A stretch of 41,559 nt of DNA from an uncultured Chitinophagaceae bacterium (GCA_937858715.1 CALLZY010000216.1:1-41559); one strand, 5' to 3'; positions 1 to 8,688 are shown, counted from the first letter of the stretch. The notes: generated by a model not told the origin, from the sequence alone. Numbers and translations are program-made.

Positions 1-865
1 CATCAAAATAGCTTTCAGGTAAATCAACAGCAGCTTCACCCATTATTTGGGCAAGGCCGGGAGGGCTTAATCTTGCCTGCGCAAACTTCATTGCCGTATC
101 ATATACTGCCTTGTTTTTGGTAACAAGAGCACCAAGCCGGGCGCCACATGCAGAATACCGTTTTGAGATAGTGTCCATCAGTACAACATGCTCTTCCAGT
201 CCGCCAAGGTGCATGGCACTTACGTATTCGCCATCGTAACAAAATTCACGGTAGGCTTCATCACTGAAGAGATAAAGGTTATACTTAAGACATATATCTT
301 TCAATGCTTCCATTTCTGCCCGGCTGTATAAATAGCCAGTAGGATTATTAGGACTGCAAATGATGATGGCTTTCGTTTTATCAGTAATTACTTTTTCAAA
401 ATCAGCAATAGGTGGTAAGGCAAAACCTGTTTCGATATTCGATTTGATTGGAACAACTGTTACCCCGGCGGCACAGGCAAAGCCGTTGTAATTAGCATAA
501 AACGGCTCAGGTATTATTACCTCATCACCGGGATTGAGACAAGCAAAAAAGCCAAACATAATAGCTTCACTGCCGCCGGTTGTGATGAGTATTTGTTCGT
601 GGGTTACATCTATGCCCACTCCCCTGTAATACTGCACCAGTTTGCGGCGGTAGCTTTCATTTCCGGCACTATGGCTGTATTCAAGTACTTTGATATTGGC
701 ATTGCGAACAGCGTCCATTATGGCCGGAGGTGTTTCGATGTCTGGCTGACCGATATTGAGATGATAAACTTTAATTCCTTTCTTCTTAGCCGCTTCTGCG
801 TATGGTACTAATTTTCTTATTGGTGAAGGTGGCATCTGAATGCCCCTGTTTGAAATAGTAAGCAT
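1..865 (-). CDS. PLP-dependent aminotransferase, class I/II (3' part cut off by window edge)
   Basis: Fold-type I aminotransferase that would move an amino group between an amino acid and a 2-oxo acid using pyridoxal phosphate in the cytoplasm. 288 codons are visible from an ATG at 865 and the gene runs off the window. Seen: an N-terminal NIGQPDIETP segment typical of aspartate/aromatic aminotransferases, the SPNNPTGY motif, FSDEAY with the PLP-binding Asp/Tyr, and TISKRYSACGARLG with Lys235 as the expected Schiff-base lysine. The substrate (aspartate, aromatic or other) cannot be told from sequence. It lies 30 bp downstream of the lipoprotein gene on the same strand and could be co-transcribed. 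Family call is firm; specificity is open. Confidence 0.93.
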   Translation of the reverse strand, partial: MLTISNRGIQMPPSPIRKLVPYAEAAKKKGIKVYHLNIGQPDIETPPAIMDAVRNANIKVLEYSHSAGNESYRRKLVQYYRGVGIDVTHEQILITTGGSEAIMFGFFACLNPGDEVIIPEPFYANYNGFACAAGVTVVPIKSNIETGFALPPIADFEKVITDKTKAIIICSPNNPTGYLYSRAEMEALKDICLKYNLYLFSDEAYREFCYDGEYVSAMHLGGLEEHVVLMDTISKRYSACGARLGALVTKNKAVYDTAMKFAQARLSPPGLAQIMGEAAVDLPESYFD

Positions 866-895
866 AGTATTAAGATAGTTGGGGTAAATTGAATT

Positions 896-1759
896 TTATT
901 TTCCTGTTAGTTCGTAATCACCTTTCATGCTGATGGGCATTTTTTGCCCCATCACATTTACCTCACCGGTTATATTCATCGTGTAATTTCCGTTTTTAAG
1001 ATAGCCGTCAGTTAATTTAATCCGTATTCTTCCTGTTTGAGTTCCTTCCATGTTCATTCCGGCATTTATGCCTGCCTGTTTCATATTTCCATCACCGTCA
1101 AATGTTCCGTCAACACTAACTTCGGCAATTCCGTCTTTAACGCTGAGCAGTTTGTACTTTACCTTCATTCCCATGTCAATATTAGCTACGTTAAATTTTG
1201 ATTTTGATGTCCAGCTTTCGCCAACCCGAACCGGCTTAGTGGGATACATGCTGAATACCATTCCAAACATACTGTTCAATTGTTCTTTTGAAAAAGTTTT
1301 TTCAAAAAGTTGTTTGGTTACTGGATCATACATGTCACTATTCAACAGCGAGTCAAACCCTGAGACATTGGTTATTTCATTTTGTGGGGAAAGAGTGAGT
1401 GTTACAGACCTCCCAACTAATTTTTGTTGAGACTCGTTCATCATACTATCAGAGTTTACAGCCTGGTTTAAATCGCCCATATCCATCTTCATACTCATTT
1501 TTGTATAGGTTAGTTTCAGCTGTTTTCCTGCTGTATCATTTTGAAGAACATCAAAATTTGTTTCAGCGTCCATATTCATTTTCATCGAAAATCCTGCCAT
1601 GTTCATATCCATGTTGGTTTTAACTTCTTGACTGAAGTTGTCTCCGGGAGCCAACCTCATTTTTAGGGTATAAGCTTCTCCTGTCGGTCCGGATTTGCAT
1701 GACAATATAAATGAGAATGATACTAAAAGAGCAGTAAGTAAAAGGTTGTTTTTTTTCAT
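896..1759 (-). CDS. DUF6263-like lipoprotein
   Basis: Predicted lipoprotein of 287 residues with no known biochemical role. The N-terminus has a Lys/Asn start, a hydrophobic stretch and a lipobox ending at Cys21 (FILSC), so it should be lipidated and membrane anchored. The rest is soluble, rich in Met, Lys and beta-strand-like segments, with a repeated MNMDM/MKMNMD pattern in the first 100 residues and a GESW motif near residue 190 that I associate with DUF6263 proteins of Bacteroidota. That family name comes from memory of the pattern, not a search. It starts just after the terminator of the isocitrate dehydrogenase gene, so it probably has its own promoter; I could not place one. The aminotransferase gene follows after 30 bp. 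Confidence 0.8.
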   Translation of the reverse strand: MKKNNLLLTALLVSFSFILSCKSGPTGEAYTLKMRLAPGDNFSQEVKTNMDMNMAGFSMKMNMDAETNFDVLQNDTAGKQLKLTYTKMSMKMDMGDLNQAVNSDSMMNESQQKLVGRSVTLTLSPQNEITNVSGFDSLLNSDMYDPVTKQLFEKTFSKEQLNSMFGMVFSMYPTKPVRVGESWTSKSKFNVANIDMGMKVKYKLLSVKDGIAEVSVDGTFDGDGNMKQAGINAGMNMEGTQTGRIRIKLTDGYLKNGNYTMNITGEVNVMGQKMPISMKGDYELTGK

Positions 1760-1779
1760 ATTATGCTATTATTAAAAAC

Positions 1780-1806
1780 AAAAAAAGGGCAGCAATTTTG
1801 CTGCCC
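1780..1806 (-). terminator. Rho-independent terminator of icd
   Basis: A 9-bp perfect stem (GGGCAGCAA / TTGCTGCCC, 1787-1806) followed on the minus strand by a run of seven T. It lies 18 bases after the isocitrate dehydrogenase stop codon and before the start of the lipoprotein gene, so it should separate the two transcripts. Confidence 0.88.
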
Positions 1807-1823
1807 AAAGGTAGGTTTGTTTA

Positions 1824-3059
1824 TCAGAGTCCCATCTTCTTTTTAAGGTTCCCATCAATCGCATCAAGAAACTCTTCAGTATATAAGTAATGATCGCCGT
1901 GATTTACCCTGTTGCCATGTATGCACACTGCAAGGTCTTTTGTCATTTTGCCGCTTTCAACAGTTTCCACACACACATTTTCTAAAGCATGGCAAAAATC
2001 AATCAACGGCTGATTGTCATCCAGTTTTCCACGAAAAGCCAGACCTCTTGTCCATGCAAATATGCTTGCGATAGGATTTGTGCTGGTAGGCCTGCCAGCC
2101 TGGTGCTCACGGTAGTGGCGGGTAACTGTTCCGTGGGCTGCTTCTGCTTCCATTGTTTTACCATCAGGTGTTATAAGAACAGAAGTCATCAGGCCCAAAG
2201 AGCCAAACCCCTGGGCTACTGTATCGCTTTGTACATCACCATCATAATTTTTGCAGGCCCATACAAAATTGCCATTCCATTTCAGGGCACTGGCCACCAT
2301 ATCATCAATAAGGCGGTGTTCATAAGTAATACCGGCAGCATCATAGGCCGCTTTGAACTCGTTTTGATAAACTTCTTCAAAAATGTCTTTAAAACGTCCG
2401 TCGTATTTTTTTAGAATGGTATTCTTGGTTGACATATACAGCGGCCATTTTTTGCTTAAAGCCATATTGAAACAACTGCGGGCAAAACCATAAATACTTT
2501 CATCTGTGTTATACATTGTCATCGCCACGCCATCACCTTTATAGTTATACACTTCAAAAGTCTGGGCTTCGCCGCCACCTTCAGGCGTAAAGGTCATTGT
2601 GAGTTTTCCTTTTCCTTTAATAACTGTATCAGTAGCCCTGTACTGATCGCCAAAAGCATGCCGGCCAACAATAATCGGGGCTGTCCAGTTGGAAACAAGC
2701 CTGGGTATGTTGTTAATAACGATTGGCTCACGGAATACTGTTCCATCCAGAATGTTACGGATGGTGCCGTTCGGGCTTTTCCACATTTGCTTCAGGTTAA
2801 ACTCCTTAACCCTGGCTTCATCGGGGGTAATGGTCGCACATTTAATACCCACTCCATATTGTTTTATGGCATTGGCAGCATCCACTGTTACCTGGTCATC
2901 GGTTTGATCCCGGTACTCCACGCCAAGGTCATAGTATTTGATATCCACATCTATGTAAGGTAAAATCAGCTTGTCTTTAATGAATTTCCAGATAATCCGG
3001 GTCATTTCATCGCCATCCAGCTCTACCACAGGATTTACAACTTTGATTTTTGTAGCCAT
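1824..3059 (-). CDS. icd: NADP-dependent isocitrate dehydrogenase
   Basis: Oxidises isocitrate to 2-oxoglutarate and CO2 in the citric acid cycle, making NADPH. The 411-residue protein matches the homodimeric subfamily that includes the eukaryotic NADP enzymes, with an expected length near 410. Seen: the substrate-loop segment [17 protein letters not shown], the [12 protein letters not shown] segment, [18 protein letters not shown] near residue 270 with the metal-binding aspartates, and the coenzyme-site stretch [15 protein letters not shown]. The ATG at 3059 follows a clear Bacteroidota promoter (3080-3110), and the transcript ends at a strong terminator. It is divergent from the Crp-like regulator genes; whether those control it is unknown. 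Confidence 0.97.
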   Translation of the reverse strand: MATKIKVVNPVVELDGDEMTRIIWKFIKDKLILPYIDVDIKYYDLGVEYRDQTDDQVTVDAANAIKQYGVGIKCATITPDEARVKEFNLKQMWKSPNGTIRNILDGTVFREPIVINNIPRLVSNWTAPIIVGRHAFGDQYRATDTVIKGKGKLTMTFTPEGGGEAQTFEVYNYKGDGVAMTMYNTDESIYGFARSCFNMALSKKWPLYMSTKNTILKKYDGRFKDIFEEVYQNEFKAAYDAAGITYEHRLIDDMVASALKWNGNFVWACKNYDGDVQSDTVAQGFGSLGLMTSVLITPDGKTMEAEAAHGTVTRHYREHQAGRPTSTNPIASIFAWTRGLAFRGKLDDNQPLIDFCHALENVCVETVESGKMTKDLAVCIHGNRVNHGDHYLYTEEFLDAIDGNLKKKMGL

Positions 3060-3079
3060 AACTGTTTTTTTAGTGCCTG

Positions 3080-3110
3080 CAAACCTACTGCAAATAACTG
3101 CTTATACAAA
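3080..3110 (-). promoter_or_regulatory. Promoter of icd (TTTG-N19-TAGGTTTG)
   Basis: On the minus strand a -33 TTTG (3107-3110) is followed after 19 bp by TAGGTTTG (3080-3087), a full match to the Bacteroidota -7 consensus TAnnTTTG. The predicted start leaves a leader of about 15 bases to the ATG at 3059. Confidence 0.75.
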
Positions 3111-3132
3111 GTGTTTTTTATGTGAGGCTTCA

Positions 3133-3140
3133 TACCTTTG
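3133..3140 (+). promoter_or_regulatory. Possible -7 element of the first Crp-like gene
   Basis: TACCTTTG matches the Bacteroidota -7 consensus TAnnTTTG and lies 30 bases before the GTG at 3171. No good -33 TTG is seen at the usual distance, so only half of the promoter is supported. Confidence 0.45.
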
Positions 3141-3170
3141 TAACAGCAAAAAACAGTTTTTTCGCAATAG

Positions 3171-3779
3171 GTGGGCCATTATCAACCATTAAAAAACTTC
3201 ATTCAGCAGATAGTTGCCATATCTGATGAAGAGTTGCAGGAACTTATGGGTATCCTGCAGGAAAAGCATTACAAAAAAAAAGCGGTACTTACAAAAGCCG
3301 GAGAAGTTGAAAGCAACCTGTATTTTCTTACAAAAGGAGTGGTGCGGATTTTTTTTCTGAAAGGGAAAAAGGATGTCACGTTTGACCTTGCGAAAGAGAA
3401 TACTATTACCAGCTCTACCAACTCCCTTTTTACAGGCAGACCATCCAGGTACACACTTGAAGCATTAGAGCCGGTAACAGCATTGGTACTGTCAAAAGAC
3501 AAACTGGATGAATTATATACACGGAGTAAAAAATGGCAACGGTTTGGCCGGCTGGTAACTACTTTCTTTTTGTTAAGGCAGGAACGTGGTATTTTGGAAA
3601 GGGCGATGTTTACTCCCAGGGAAAGGTTTGTTAGTTTTGTACAGAATAATCCGGAGTTTATCCAAAGAGTATCTCAAAAGCACCTGGCCTCTTACCTTGG
3701 TATAAAACCAGAAACATTTACACGGATGAAACGGCACCTGATGCATAAAAAAAATTCTAAGAATAACCATAATGATTAA
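3171..3779 (+). CDS. Crp/Fnr-family transcriptional regulator (copy 1 of 3)
   Basis: Predicted DNA-binding regulator of 202 residues. Residues 1-120 form a cyclic-nucleotide-binding-like beta-roll (AGEVESNLYFLTKGVVRIFF) and residues 165-195 a helix-turn-helix (SQKHLASYLGIKPETFTRM). The beta-roll lacks an obvious RxxS phosphate-binding signature, so the ligand may not be cAMP. The chosen start is GTG at 3171, because the next in-frame Met would remove part of the beta-roll. The last 8 bases overlap the second copy, implying co-transcription. It is divergent from icd. The target genes are unknown. Confidence 0.87.
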   Translation: MGHYQPLKNFIQQIVAISDEELQELMGILQEKHYKKKAVLTKAGEVESNLYFLTKGVVRIFFLKGKKDVTFDLAKENTITSSTNSLFTGRPSRYTLEALEPVTALVLSKDKLDELYTRSKKWQRFGRLVTTFFLLRQERGILERAMFTPRERFVSFVQNNPEFIQRVSQKHLASYLGIKPETFTRMKRHLMHKKNSKNNHND

Positions 3780-4386
3780 ATCGCTGTTACATATCGATGA
3801 AAAATCATTAAAGGGGATACAGCAATTCTTCCAGCCTTTTCTTTTGATGTCTTTCGATGAGATAAAGGAATTATTGAATTATTGCGAAATAAGGCATTTT
3901 TCAAAGAAGGAAATGATCGTTGAGGATGGTATGACCGATGATTATCTGAATATCGTTATCTCGGGGCTGGTGAGAAAGTTTGTACGGGTTAAAAAAGGAG
4001 AGGAAACGCTGCAGCTTGCTACAGAAGGTCATGTTTTTACGTCTGAGCTTTCTTTTTTGGAAAGAAAACCTTCAGGAGTTTTTTTTCAGGCACTGGAGCC
4101 TGCTACCGTCATTTCAATACAGTATAACAAAATGAACGAGGCTCTTGAACAATTTCCGCAGGGAGAGAAATTAGGCCGGATGATACTGACCAGGATGTAT
4201 GTTAAAAAAGGAGAGAGGATATATATTGATGCCGCACATACCGCCAGGGAAAGGTTTATTGAGTATGTTAACAGGCACCCTCATATGCTTGCAAGGGTTC
4301 CCCAAAAATACCTGGCTTCTTACCTTCAGATCAAACCAGAAACTTTCAGCCGGATGAAACTGCTGGCAAAACAGGGTAAGTTGTAA
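3772..4386 (+). CDS. Crp/Fnr-family transcriptional regulator (copy 2 of 3)
   Basis: Paralogue of the flanking genes, 204 residues, with the same layout: N-terminal beta-roll (MTDDYLNIVISGLVRKFV) and C-terminal helix-turn-helix (PQKYLASYLQIKPETFSRM). Its ATG overlaps the end of copy 1 by 8 bases, so translation is likely coupled. The helix-turn-helix is nearly the same as in copy 3, while the sensor domains differ more, which suggests related operators but perhaps different inputs (inference). No signal peptide or membrane segment. Confidence 0.9.
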   Translation: MIKSLLHIDEKSLKGIQQFFQPFLLMSFDEIKELLNYCEIRHFSKKEMIVEDGMTDDYLNIVISGLVRKFVRVKKGEETLQLATEGHVFTSELSFLERKPSGVFFQALEPATVISIQYNKMNEALEQFPQGEKLGRMILTRMYVKKGERIYIDAAHTARERFIEYVNRHPHMLARVPQKYLASYLQIKPETFSRMKLLAKQGKL

Positions 4387-4406
4387 TTTCTTTTTGCGCA
4401 GCCCAC

Positions 4407-4437
4407 TTGATTTTAATCAATTTTTTATGTAACTTTT
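4407..4437 (+). promoter_or_regulatory. Promoter of the third Crp-like gene (TTG-N20-TAACTTTT)
   Basis: TTG at 4407-4409 and TAACTTTT at 4430-4437 are separated by exactly 20 bp, the Bacteroidota -33/-7 layout, with one mismatch in the -7 box. It lies in the 68-bp gap between copies 2 and 3. It also shows that the in-frame TTG at 4407 is a promoter element and not a start codon. Confidence 0.6.
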
Positions 4438-4454
4438 CTGTATCAATTAATAAT

Positions 4455-5048
4455 ATGGACAACCTGCATATTTTTTTTGATTACCTGAATAAGTTTGTCC
4501 CGATTTCAAAGGCTGAATTCGAAAGCCACATTCTACCGATAATAAAAATCAGAAATTTTGGAAAAAAGGAGTTGCTTTTAAATGCAGGCGAAGTAGAGAA
4601 TCATTTTAATTTCATTCTGAACGGTCTGATTCGAAAATATTATCTGAAAGGAAAGGAGGAAATTAATACCCAGATATCAATAGAAGGCCATATCATCCAT
4701 AGTCAGGAATCTTTTCACAGCCGGAAACCATCCGAGTATTTCATCGAAGCGATAGAACCGAGTACAGTAGCTTCCGTAACATATAAAGAAATTGAAGCCC
4801 TTTTTGCTTCATCTCAAAAAATGGAGCATCTGGGAAGGCTGGTTGTTACCGCTACCATGGTGCTGAAAGATAAGTGGCAGATGAAACTCATAAAAATGAA
4901 TCCGAGGGAAAGATTTCTTGAATTTGTTTCTCATCATCCTGAACTGATGCAAAGGGTTCCTCAGAAATATCTTGCCTCTTATTTGCACATAAAGCCAGAA
5001 ACTTTCAGCCGGTTTAAACACCTTACGAAAGGGCCTTCTAAGAATTAG
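4455..5048 (+). CDS. Crp/Fnr-family transcriptional regulator (copy 3 of 3)
   Basis: Third tandem paralogue, 197 residues from ATG at 4455. The reading frame stays open back to a TTG at 4407, but the added residues are hydrophobic, match nothing in the paralogues, and cover the promoter, so 4455 is preferred. Beta-roll with NAGEVENHFNFILNGLIRKY, then helix-turn-helix PQKYLASYLHIKPETFSRF. Unlike copies 1 and 2, which overlap, it has its own promoter and can be expressed separately. It converges with the metal transporter gene with only 19 bases between stops and no terminator hairpin seen. Confidence 0.88.
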   Translation: MDNLHIFFDYLNKFVPISKAEFESHILPIIKIRNFGKKELLLNAGEVENHFNFILNGLIRKYYLKGKEEINTQISIEGHIIHSQESFHSRKPSEYFIEAIEPSTVASVTYKEIEALFASSQKMEHLGRLVVTATMVLKDKWQMKLIKMNPRERFLEFVSHHPELMQRVPQKYLASYLHIKPETFSRFKHLTKGPSKN

Positions 5049-5067
5049 TTTTGTTGGACAGTTATTC

Positions 5068-6948
5068 TTAAATGTTAATTACCAGTACGGGTATTTTAAC
5101 TTCATGGCGGACAGCATTGACGGTGTGACCATAAAGCATGTCTTTAAGACCTGTGTGTCCATGGGCTCCGATTACCAGCATCTCTGCTTTGTTTTCATTA
5201 ATTATTCTAACGATTTCTTTCACCCGGTCATTAAAACCCAGTATGCCTTTGGCACTGAATCCTTTCTCCTTTAACCTTGCTACATAATGTTCCAGCCTTT
5301 CCTGATCTTTTCTGCTTTCCATATCATCTGTTTCTTTTCCCAATAACCTTGAGGTTGGGCTTTCTACAACGTGAATGAGCAGATACGTTGTCTTTTGAGA
5401 GCCCTGGCCTACAGCATGATTGATAAGTTTTATATCGTTACTGCTGAAATCCAGTGCAACAGCAATTGTAGGGTATTCAGGAATAATGATCTTTTCAAGC
5501 TCAGAAGCTTCAGGATGCAATTGAATACTTTCTTCATTCCTTCTTTTTCTGAGTGGATAAATCACTGCAAAGGAGAGCAGGAATAAATAAAGAATACCTG
5601 AAATGATGATAATAAATTTCCAGGTATAATTACCAGGGTTGGAAAAAAAGCCGGCAGCCTGTTGCAGGACCATTCTGATGTTAAGGTAAACGAGGATTGC
5701 AGTAATCAACGATGCGATAAAAATGGTCAGAGGTTTAATGGCAAATATTCCCATTGTCTTTTTATTACTGGTAAACAGAATCAATGGTATTATGGCAAAG
5801 CCTAACTGCAGGCTGAGAATAACCTGGCTAAGCACCAATAGCCGGTCAATGTTATTTTCACCATTAATAAGAATTACCAGGACGGCAGGAATAACTGCAA
5901 TTAACCGGGTTAGTAATCTGCGAACCCATGGATTAATCCTCAGCTTCAGGTATCCTTCCATTACAATTTGGCCAGCCAGCGTTCCGGTGATAGTTGAACT
6001 TTGGCCAGCAGCAATCAGTGCAATTGCAAAAAGAGCCGGAGCAAGGCTTGTCCCAAGCATTGGAGACAGCATTTCATGAGCCTGTTTTATTTCTGCAACA
6101 TCTGTACGGCCTGTCTTATAAAAAACAGTTGCTGCAAGAACCAAAATGGCTGCGTTTACAAAAAAGGCCATATTAAGCGCAATGGCACTGTCAAAGAAAT
6201 TCATTTTAATGGCCTTTTTTATGCCTGCATTATCCCTCTTTATTTTCCTGGTTTGCACCAGTGCGGAATGTAAATAGAGATTATGGGGCATAACGGTGGC
6301 ACCAATTATTCCTATTGCTATATATAACGCTGTATTATTCGGTATTGAAGGAACAAAACCTGCTGCCACCTCTTTTAGATTGGGCTTTGCCAGTAGTATT
6401 TCGGCAAGAAATGAAAACCCGATAATGGCAACAAGGCTGATGATGAAGGCTTCCATTATCCTCATGCCCAATTTTTGCAGTAGCAGAAAAAGAAAGGTGT
6501 CAAGTACTGTTATCAGAACTCCCCAGATCAGGGGCAGGCCCGTTAATAACTGAATGCCAATAGCCATACCAAGTATTTCGGCAAGATCGGTGGCTGCAAT
6601 TGCTATTTCGGCAAGTCCATAAAAAGCATAGTTAATATACTTCGGATAAGTTTCTCGGTTAGCCTGGGCAAGATCTCTTCCCCGTACGATGCCAAGCCGT
6701 GCAGACAGGCCTTGCAGCAGCAGCGCCATCAGGTTGCTCATGAGTAATACCCAGATGAGCTGATACCCAAACTGGCTGCCTCCTGCTAAGTCTGTTGCCC
6801 AGTTTCCGGGATCCATGTAACCGACACTTACGAGATAAGCGGGGCCAAAAAAAGCCAGCATTCTTCTCCACCCTTTTTTAGTGCTGGTGGTGTCAATCGT
6901 TTGGTGTACTTCGCTTAACGAGGCGTCACTATTTGTTTTTTCAATCAT
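5068..6948 (-). CDS. mntH: Nramp (MntH-type) divalent metal transporter fused to a C-terminal UspA domain
   Basis: Proton-coupled importer for Mn2+ and possibly Fe2+ in the inner membrane. Residues 25-460 carry about eleven hydrophobic segments with the two metal-site motifs of the family: DPGN in TM1 (residues 46-49) and MPH in TM6 (220-222). A cytoplasmic universal stress protein domain follows from about residue 492 to 626, with the nucleotide-binding pattern Gx2Gx9G (Gly594, Gly597, Gly607). Stand-alone MntH is about 410-450 residues, so the UspA part is a true extension within one frame. The start overlaps the mntR stop by 8 bases, so the two form an operon and metal import is likely under MntR control. 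The UspA domain could gate transport by ATP or cAMP (inference). Confidence 0.95.
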   Translation of the reverse strand: MIEKTNSDASLSEVHQTIDTTSTKKGWRRMLAFFGPAYLVSVGYMDPGNWATDLAGGSQFGYQLIWVLLMSNLMALLLQGLSARLGIVRGRDLAQANRETYPKYINYAFYGLAEIAIAATDLAEILGMAIGIQLLTGLPLIWGVLITVLDTFLFLLLQKLGMRIMEAFIISLVAIIGFSFLAEILLAKPNLKEVAAGFVPSIPNNTALYIAIGIIGATVMPHNLYLHSALVQTRKIKRDNAGIKKAIKMNFFDSAIALNMAFFVNAAILVLAATVFYKTGRTDVAEIKQAHEMLSPMLGTSLAPALFAIALIAAGQSSTITGTLAGQIVMEGYLKLRINPWVRRLLTRLIAVIPAVLVILINGENNIDRLLVLSQVILSLQLGFAIIPLILFTSNKKTMGIFAIKPLTIFIASLITAILVYLNIRMVLQQAAGFFSNPGNYTWKFIIIISGILYLFLLSFAVIYPLRKRRNEESIQLHPEASELEKIIIPEYPTIAVALDFSSNDIKLINHAVGQGSQKTTYLLIHVVESPTSRLLGKETDDMESRKDQERLEHYVARLKEKGFSAKGILGFNDRVKEIVRIINENKAEMLVIGAHGHTGLKDMLYGHTVNAVRHEVKIPVLVINI

Positions 6949-7600
6949 GAGTTACAAAAATGTTTTTGGCTAATTGTTCGCTGATCGTAATAACTGGCTG
7001 CCGCCCTATTTTCACTTCAAGTGAATTGTCGAAGCCGAACCTTTTCTTCACTTCCAGGCGGGTACCAATACAGATATTCTTATGCTGCAGAACTTCGAGG
7101 ATTTCTGTTGACTGGTCTTTAATGTTTGAAACAACAGCTTTTGTATTAATTGCCATATCCTGCAAACTAATAACCCTTGTAACCGTAAAATTTCCATTTA
7201 TATCTGGTATTGGGTCACCATGCGGGTCAAACTTGGGAAATCCAAGAAATTCATCAAGCCGGTCAATCAGTTTCTTGCTGCTTACATGTTCCAGGTCTTC
7301 AGCCACTTCATGTACTTCGTCCCAGGTAAAATTTAGTTTTTCGGAAAGAAAGTATTCCCACAACCTGTGCCTGCGGATAACATCAAGTGCTACTTTGTTT
7401 CCTTCGGTGCTCAGCCGAAAGCCCTGGTATGGCTCGTAGTGAAGCAGTTTTTTGACTTTCAGCTTCTTCATCATATCTGTTACAGAAGCCGGTTTGGTGC
7501 TCAGCTCATTAGCCACTTCGTTAGTGGTGGCAAAACCGTCCTGTTGCTGAAGGTGAAAGATGGCCTTTATATAGTTCTCTTCACTTATCGAAAAGTTCAT
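6941..7600 (-). CDS. mntR: DtxR/MntR-family metal-dependent repressor
   Basis: Metal-sensing repressor of 219 residues. Seen: a winged helix at residues 10-70 (FATTNEVANELSTKPASVTDM, a typical DtxR recognition region), a dimerisation and metal-binding domain with HEVAEDLEHVSSKKLIDRL near residues 100-120, and a C-terminal SH3-like FeoA domain (about 150-215). Length fits the three-domain DtxR type rather than the short MntR of Bacillus (142 residues). It is the first gene of an operon with the Nramp transporter and is preceded by an inverted repeat sitting on its own promoter, which points to autoregulation by Mn2+ or Fe2+. Which metal it senses is not decided by sequence; the neighbour favours Mn2+. 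Confidence 0.93.
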   Translation of the reverse strand: MNFSISEENYIKAIFHLQQQDGFATTNEVANELSTKPASVTDMMKKLKVKKLLHYEPYQGFRLSTEGNKVALDVIRRHRLWEYFLSEKLNFTWDEVHEVAEDLEHVSSKKLIDRLDEFLGFPKFDPHGDPIPDINGNFTVTRVISLQDMAINTKAVVSNIKDQSTEILEVLQHKNICIGTRLEVKKRFGFDNSLEVKIGRQPVITISEQLAKNIFVTHD

Positions 7601-7616
7601 GTCGGCTAAAAATTTA

Positions 7617-7632
7617 TTTAGACAAATCTAAA
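7617..7632. promoter_or_regulatory. Likely MntR operator (TTTAGA-N4-TCTAAA)
   Basis: A perfect 6+6 inverted repeat with a 4-base spacer, 17 bases upstream of the mntR start. It covers the whole -7 element. Its form resembles the TTTAGG/CCTAAA palindromes bound by MntR/DtxR-type repressors in other phyla. Binding here would block RNA polymerase on the mntR-mntH promoter. Confidence 0.72.
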
Positions 7633-7654
7633 AATTGCTAAACAATTGGCCAAA
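7623..7654 (-). promoter_or_regulatory. Promoter of the mntR-mntH operon (TTTG-N20-TAGATTTG)
   Basis: On the minus strand TTTG (7651-7654), exactly 20 bp, then TAGATTTG (7623-7630), a full match to the Bacteroidota consensus. The -7 box lies inside the inverted repeat at 7617-7632. Confidence 0.78.
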
Positions 7655-7707
7655 TTCCGTTTATAACAGATTGTATAAAAGCTTATTTTCGGGTTATATA
7701 AGTTTTT

Positions 7708-8688
7708 ATGGCGCTGCTAAAACAAGCATTCTGGTTACTGTTGGCAATGGCCCTTATATCGGGCTGTGGTAAAAAAAAGAAACCATCACTTTCTGGTGAT
7801 GAACTGGTTGAAGTATCTGACTTCATTTCTTTTTTTGAAGAAGCAGCACCTCCTTATCAGGTAACAGATTCCATTTTTAAAAAGAAGGATAAAGACTCAT
7901 TACAGATAAGCACTAAGGTTTTTAAACAATTTGTACCAGACTCAGTATTGACCAAAATATTTGGAAAAAATGCAAAACCAAAAATCTATACAATCGCAAG
8001 GGTGAATGAACCGGGGGCAGGCTGTTACCTTTTTGTAAAATCATTTTCAGGAGAAAAGAAAGCGGTTATCATTCTTGCGTTTGATGCAGAAGATAAATTC
8101 GTTTCTGCATTCACAGCATTGCGTCCCGACAATAATTCTTTAACCAATCAGTCGGCTATACTGGATAAGCGGTTTACAATTACAAAAAATGTTCTCAGGA
8201 AAAATGCAGATGGCACTGTGAGTGATGGCAAGGATGTATATGTTTTAAATACAGGTGCAGGTACGTTTACATTGATTATGACAGATGCACTGGAAGAAAA
8301 GGTAACTGAGCTAATCAATCCTATTGATACATTGCCACGGAAACATAAATATGCAGCCGACTATGGTTTTGGCAAGATGAACCTCGTATCTGTAAGGGAT
8401 GGCAAAAAGTCCGACAGAATTACCTTTTTTGTGCATTTCGAGAAAGGAGGTGGCAACTGTAATGGTGAATTGAAAGGTGAGGCCGTGTGGAAAACGCCAA
8501 CCGTTGCTGAATATAAAGAAAGCGGAGATCCTTGTATTCTTAAATTGATATTCAGCAGTAAATCAGTTACAATTTCTGAAGAAAACTGCGGCTCCCGCCG
8601 TACCAGCCTCAACTGTTCTTTTAATGGCAGTTTTCCAAGAAAGAAATATGTGAAGCCTTCCGAAGAGAAAAAGTCTGTTAAGAAATAA
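7708..8688 (+). CDS. Lipoprotein of unknown function
   Basis: I do not recognise this 326-residue protein. Residues 1-20 form a lipoprotein signal peptide ending in a lipobox (LISGC, Cys20) followed by a Lys-rich KKKK stretch. The mature part is soluble and beta-rich, with a periplasmic-type pair of cysteines around NCNG, PCIL and ENCGS that could form disulfides. It is divergent from mntR; the shared upstream region holds the metal operator, but the operator sits nearer to mntR and there is no clear sign that this gene responds to metal. The ATG at 7708 gives a correct signal peptide. Confidence 0.8.
   Translation: MALLKQAFWLLLAMALISGCGKKKKPSLSGDELVEVSDFISFFEEAAPPYQVTDSIFKKKDKDSLQISTKVFKQFVPDSVLTKIFGKNAKPKIYTIARVNEPGAGCYLFVKSFSGEKKAVIILAFDAEDKFVSAFTALRPDNNSLTNQSAILDKRFTITKNVLRKNADGTVSDGKDVYVLNTGAGTFTLIMTDALEEKVTELINPIDTLPRKHKYAADYGFGKMNLVSVRDGKKSDRITFFVHFEKGGGNCNGELKGEAVWKTPTVAEYKESGDPCILKLIFSSKSVTISEENCGSRRTSLNCSFNGSFPRKKYVKPSEEKKSVKK

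Noticed and set aside
4407-4454. TTG start 48 bases upstream for the third Crp-like gene
   Set aside because: The TTG is the -33 promoter element and the added residues do not match the paralogues.
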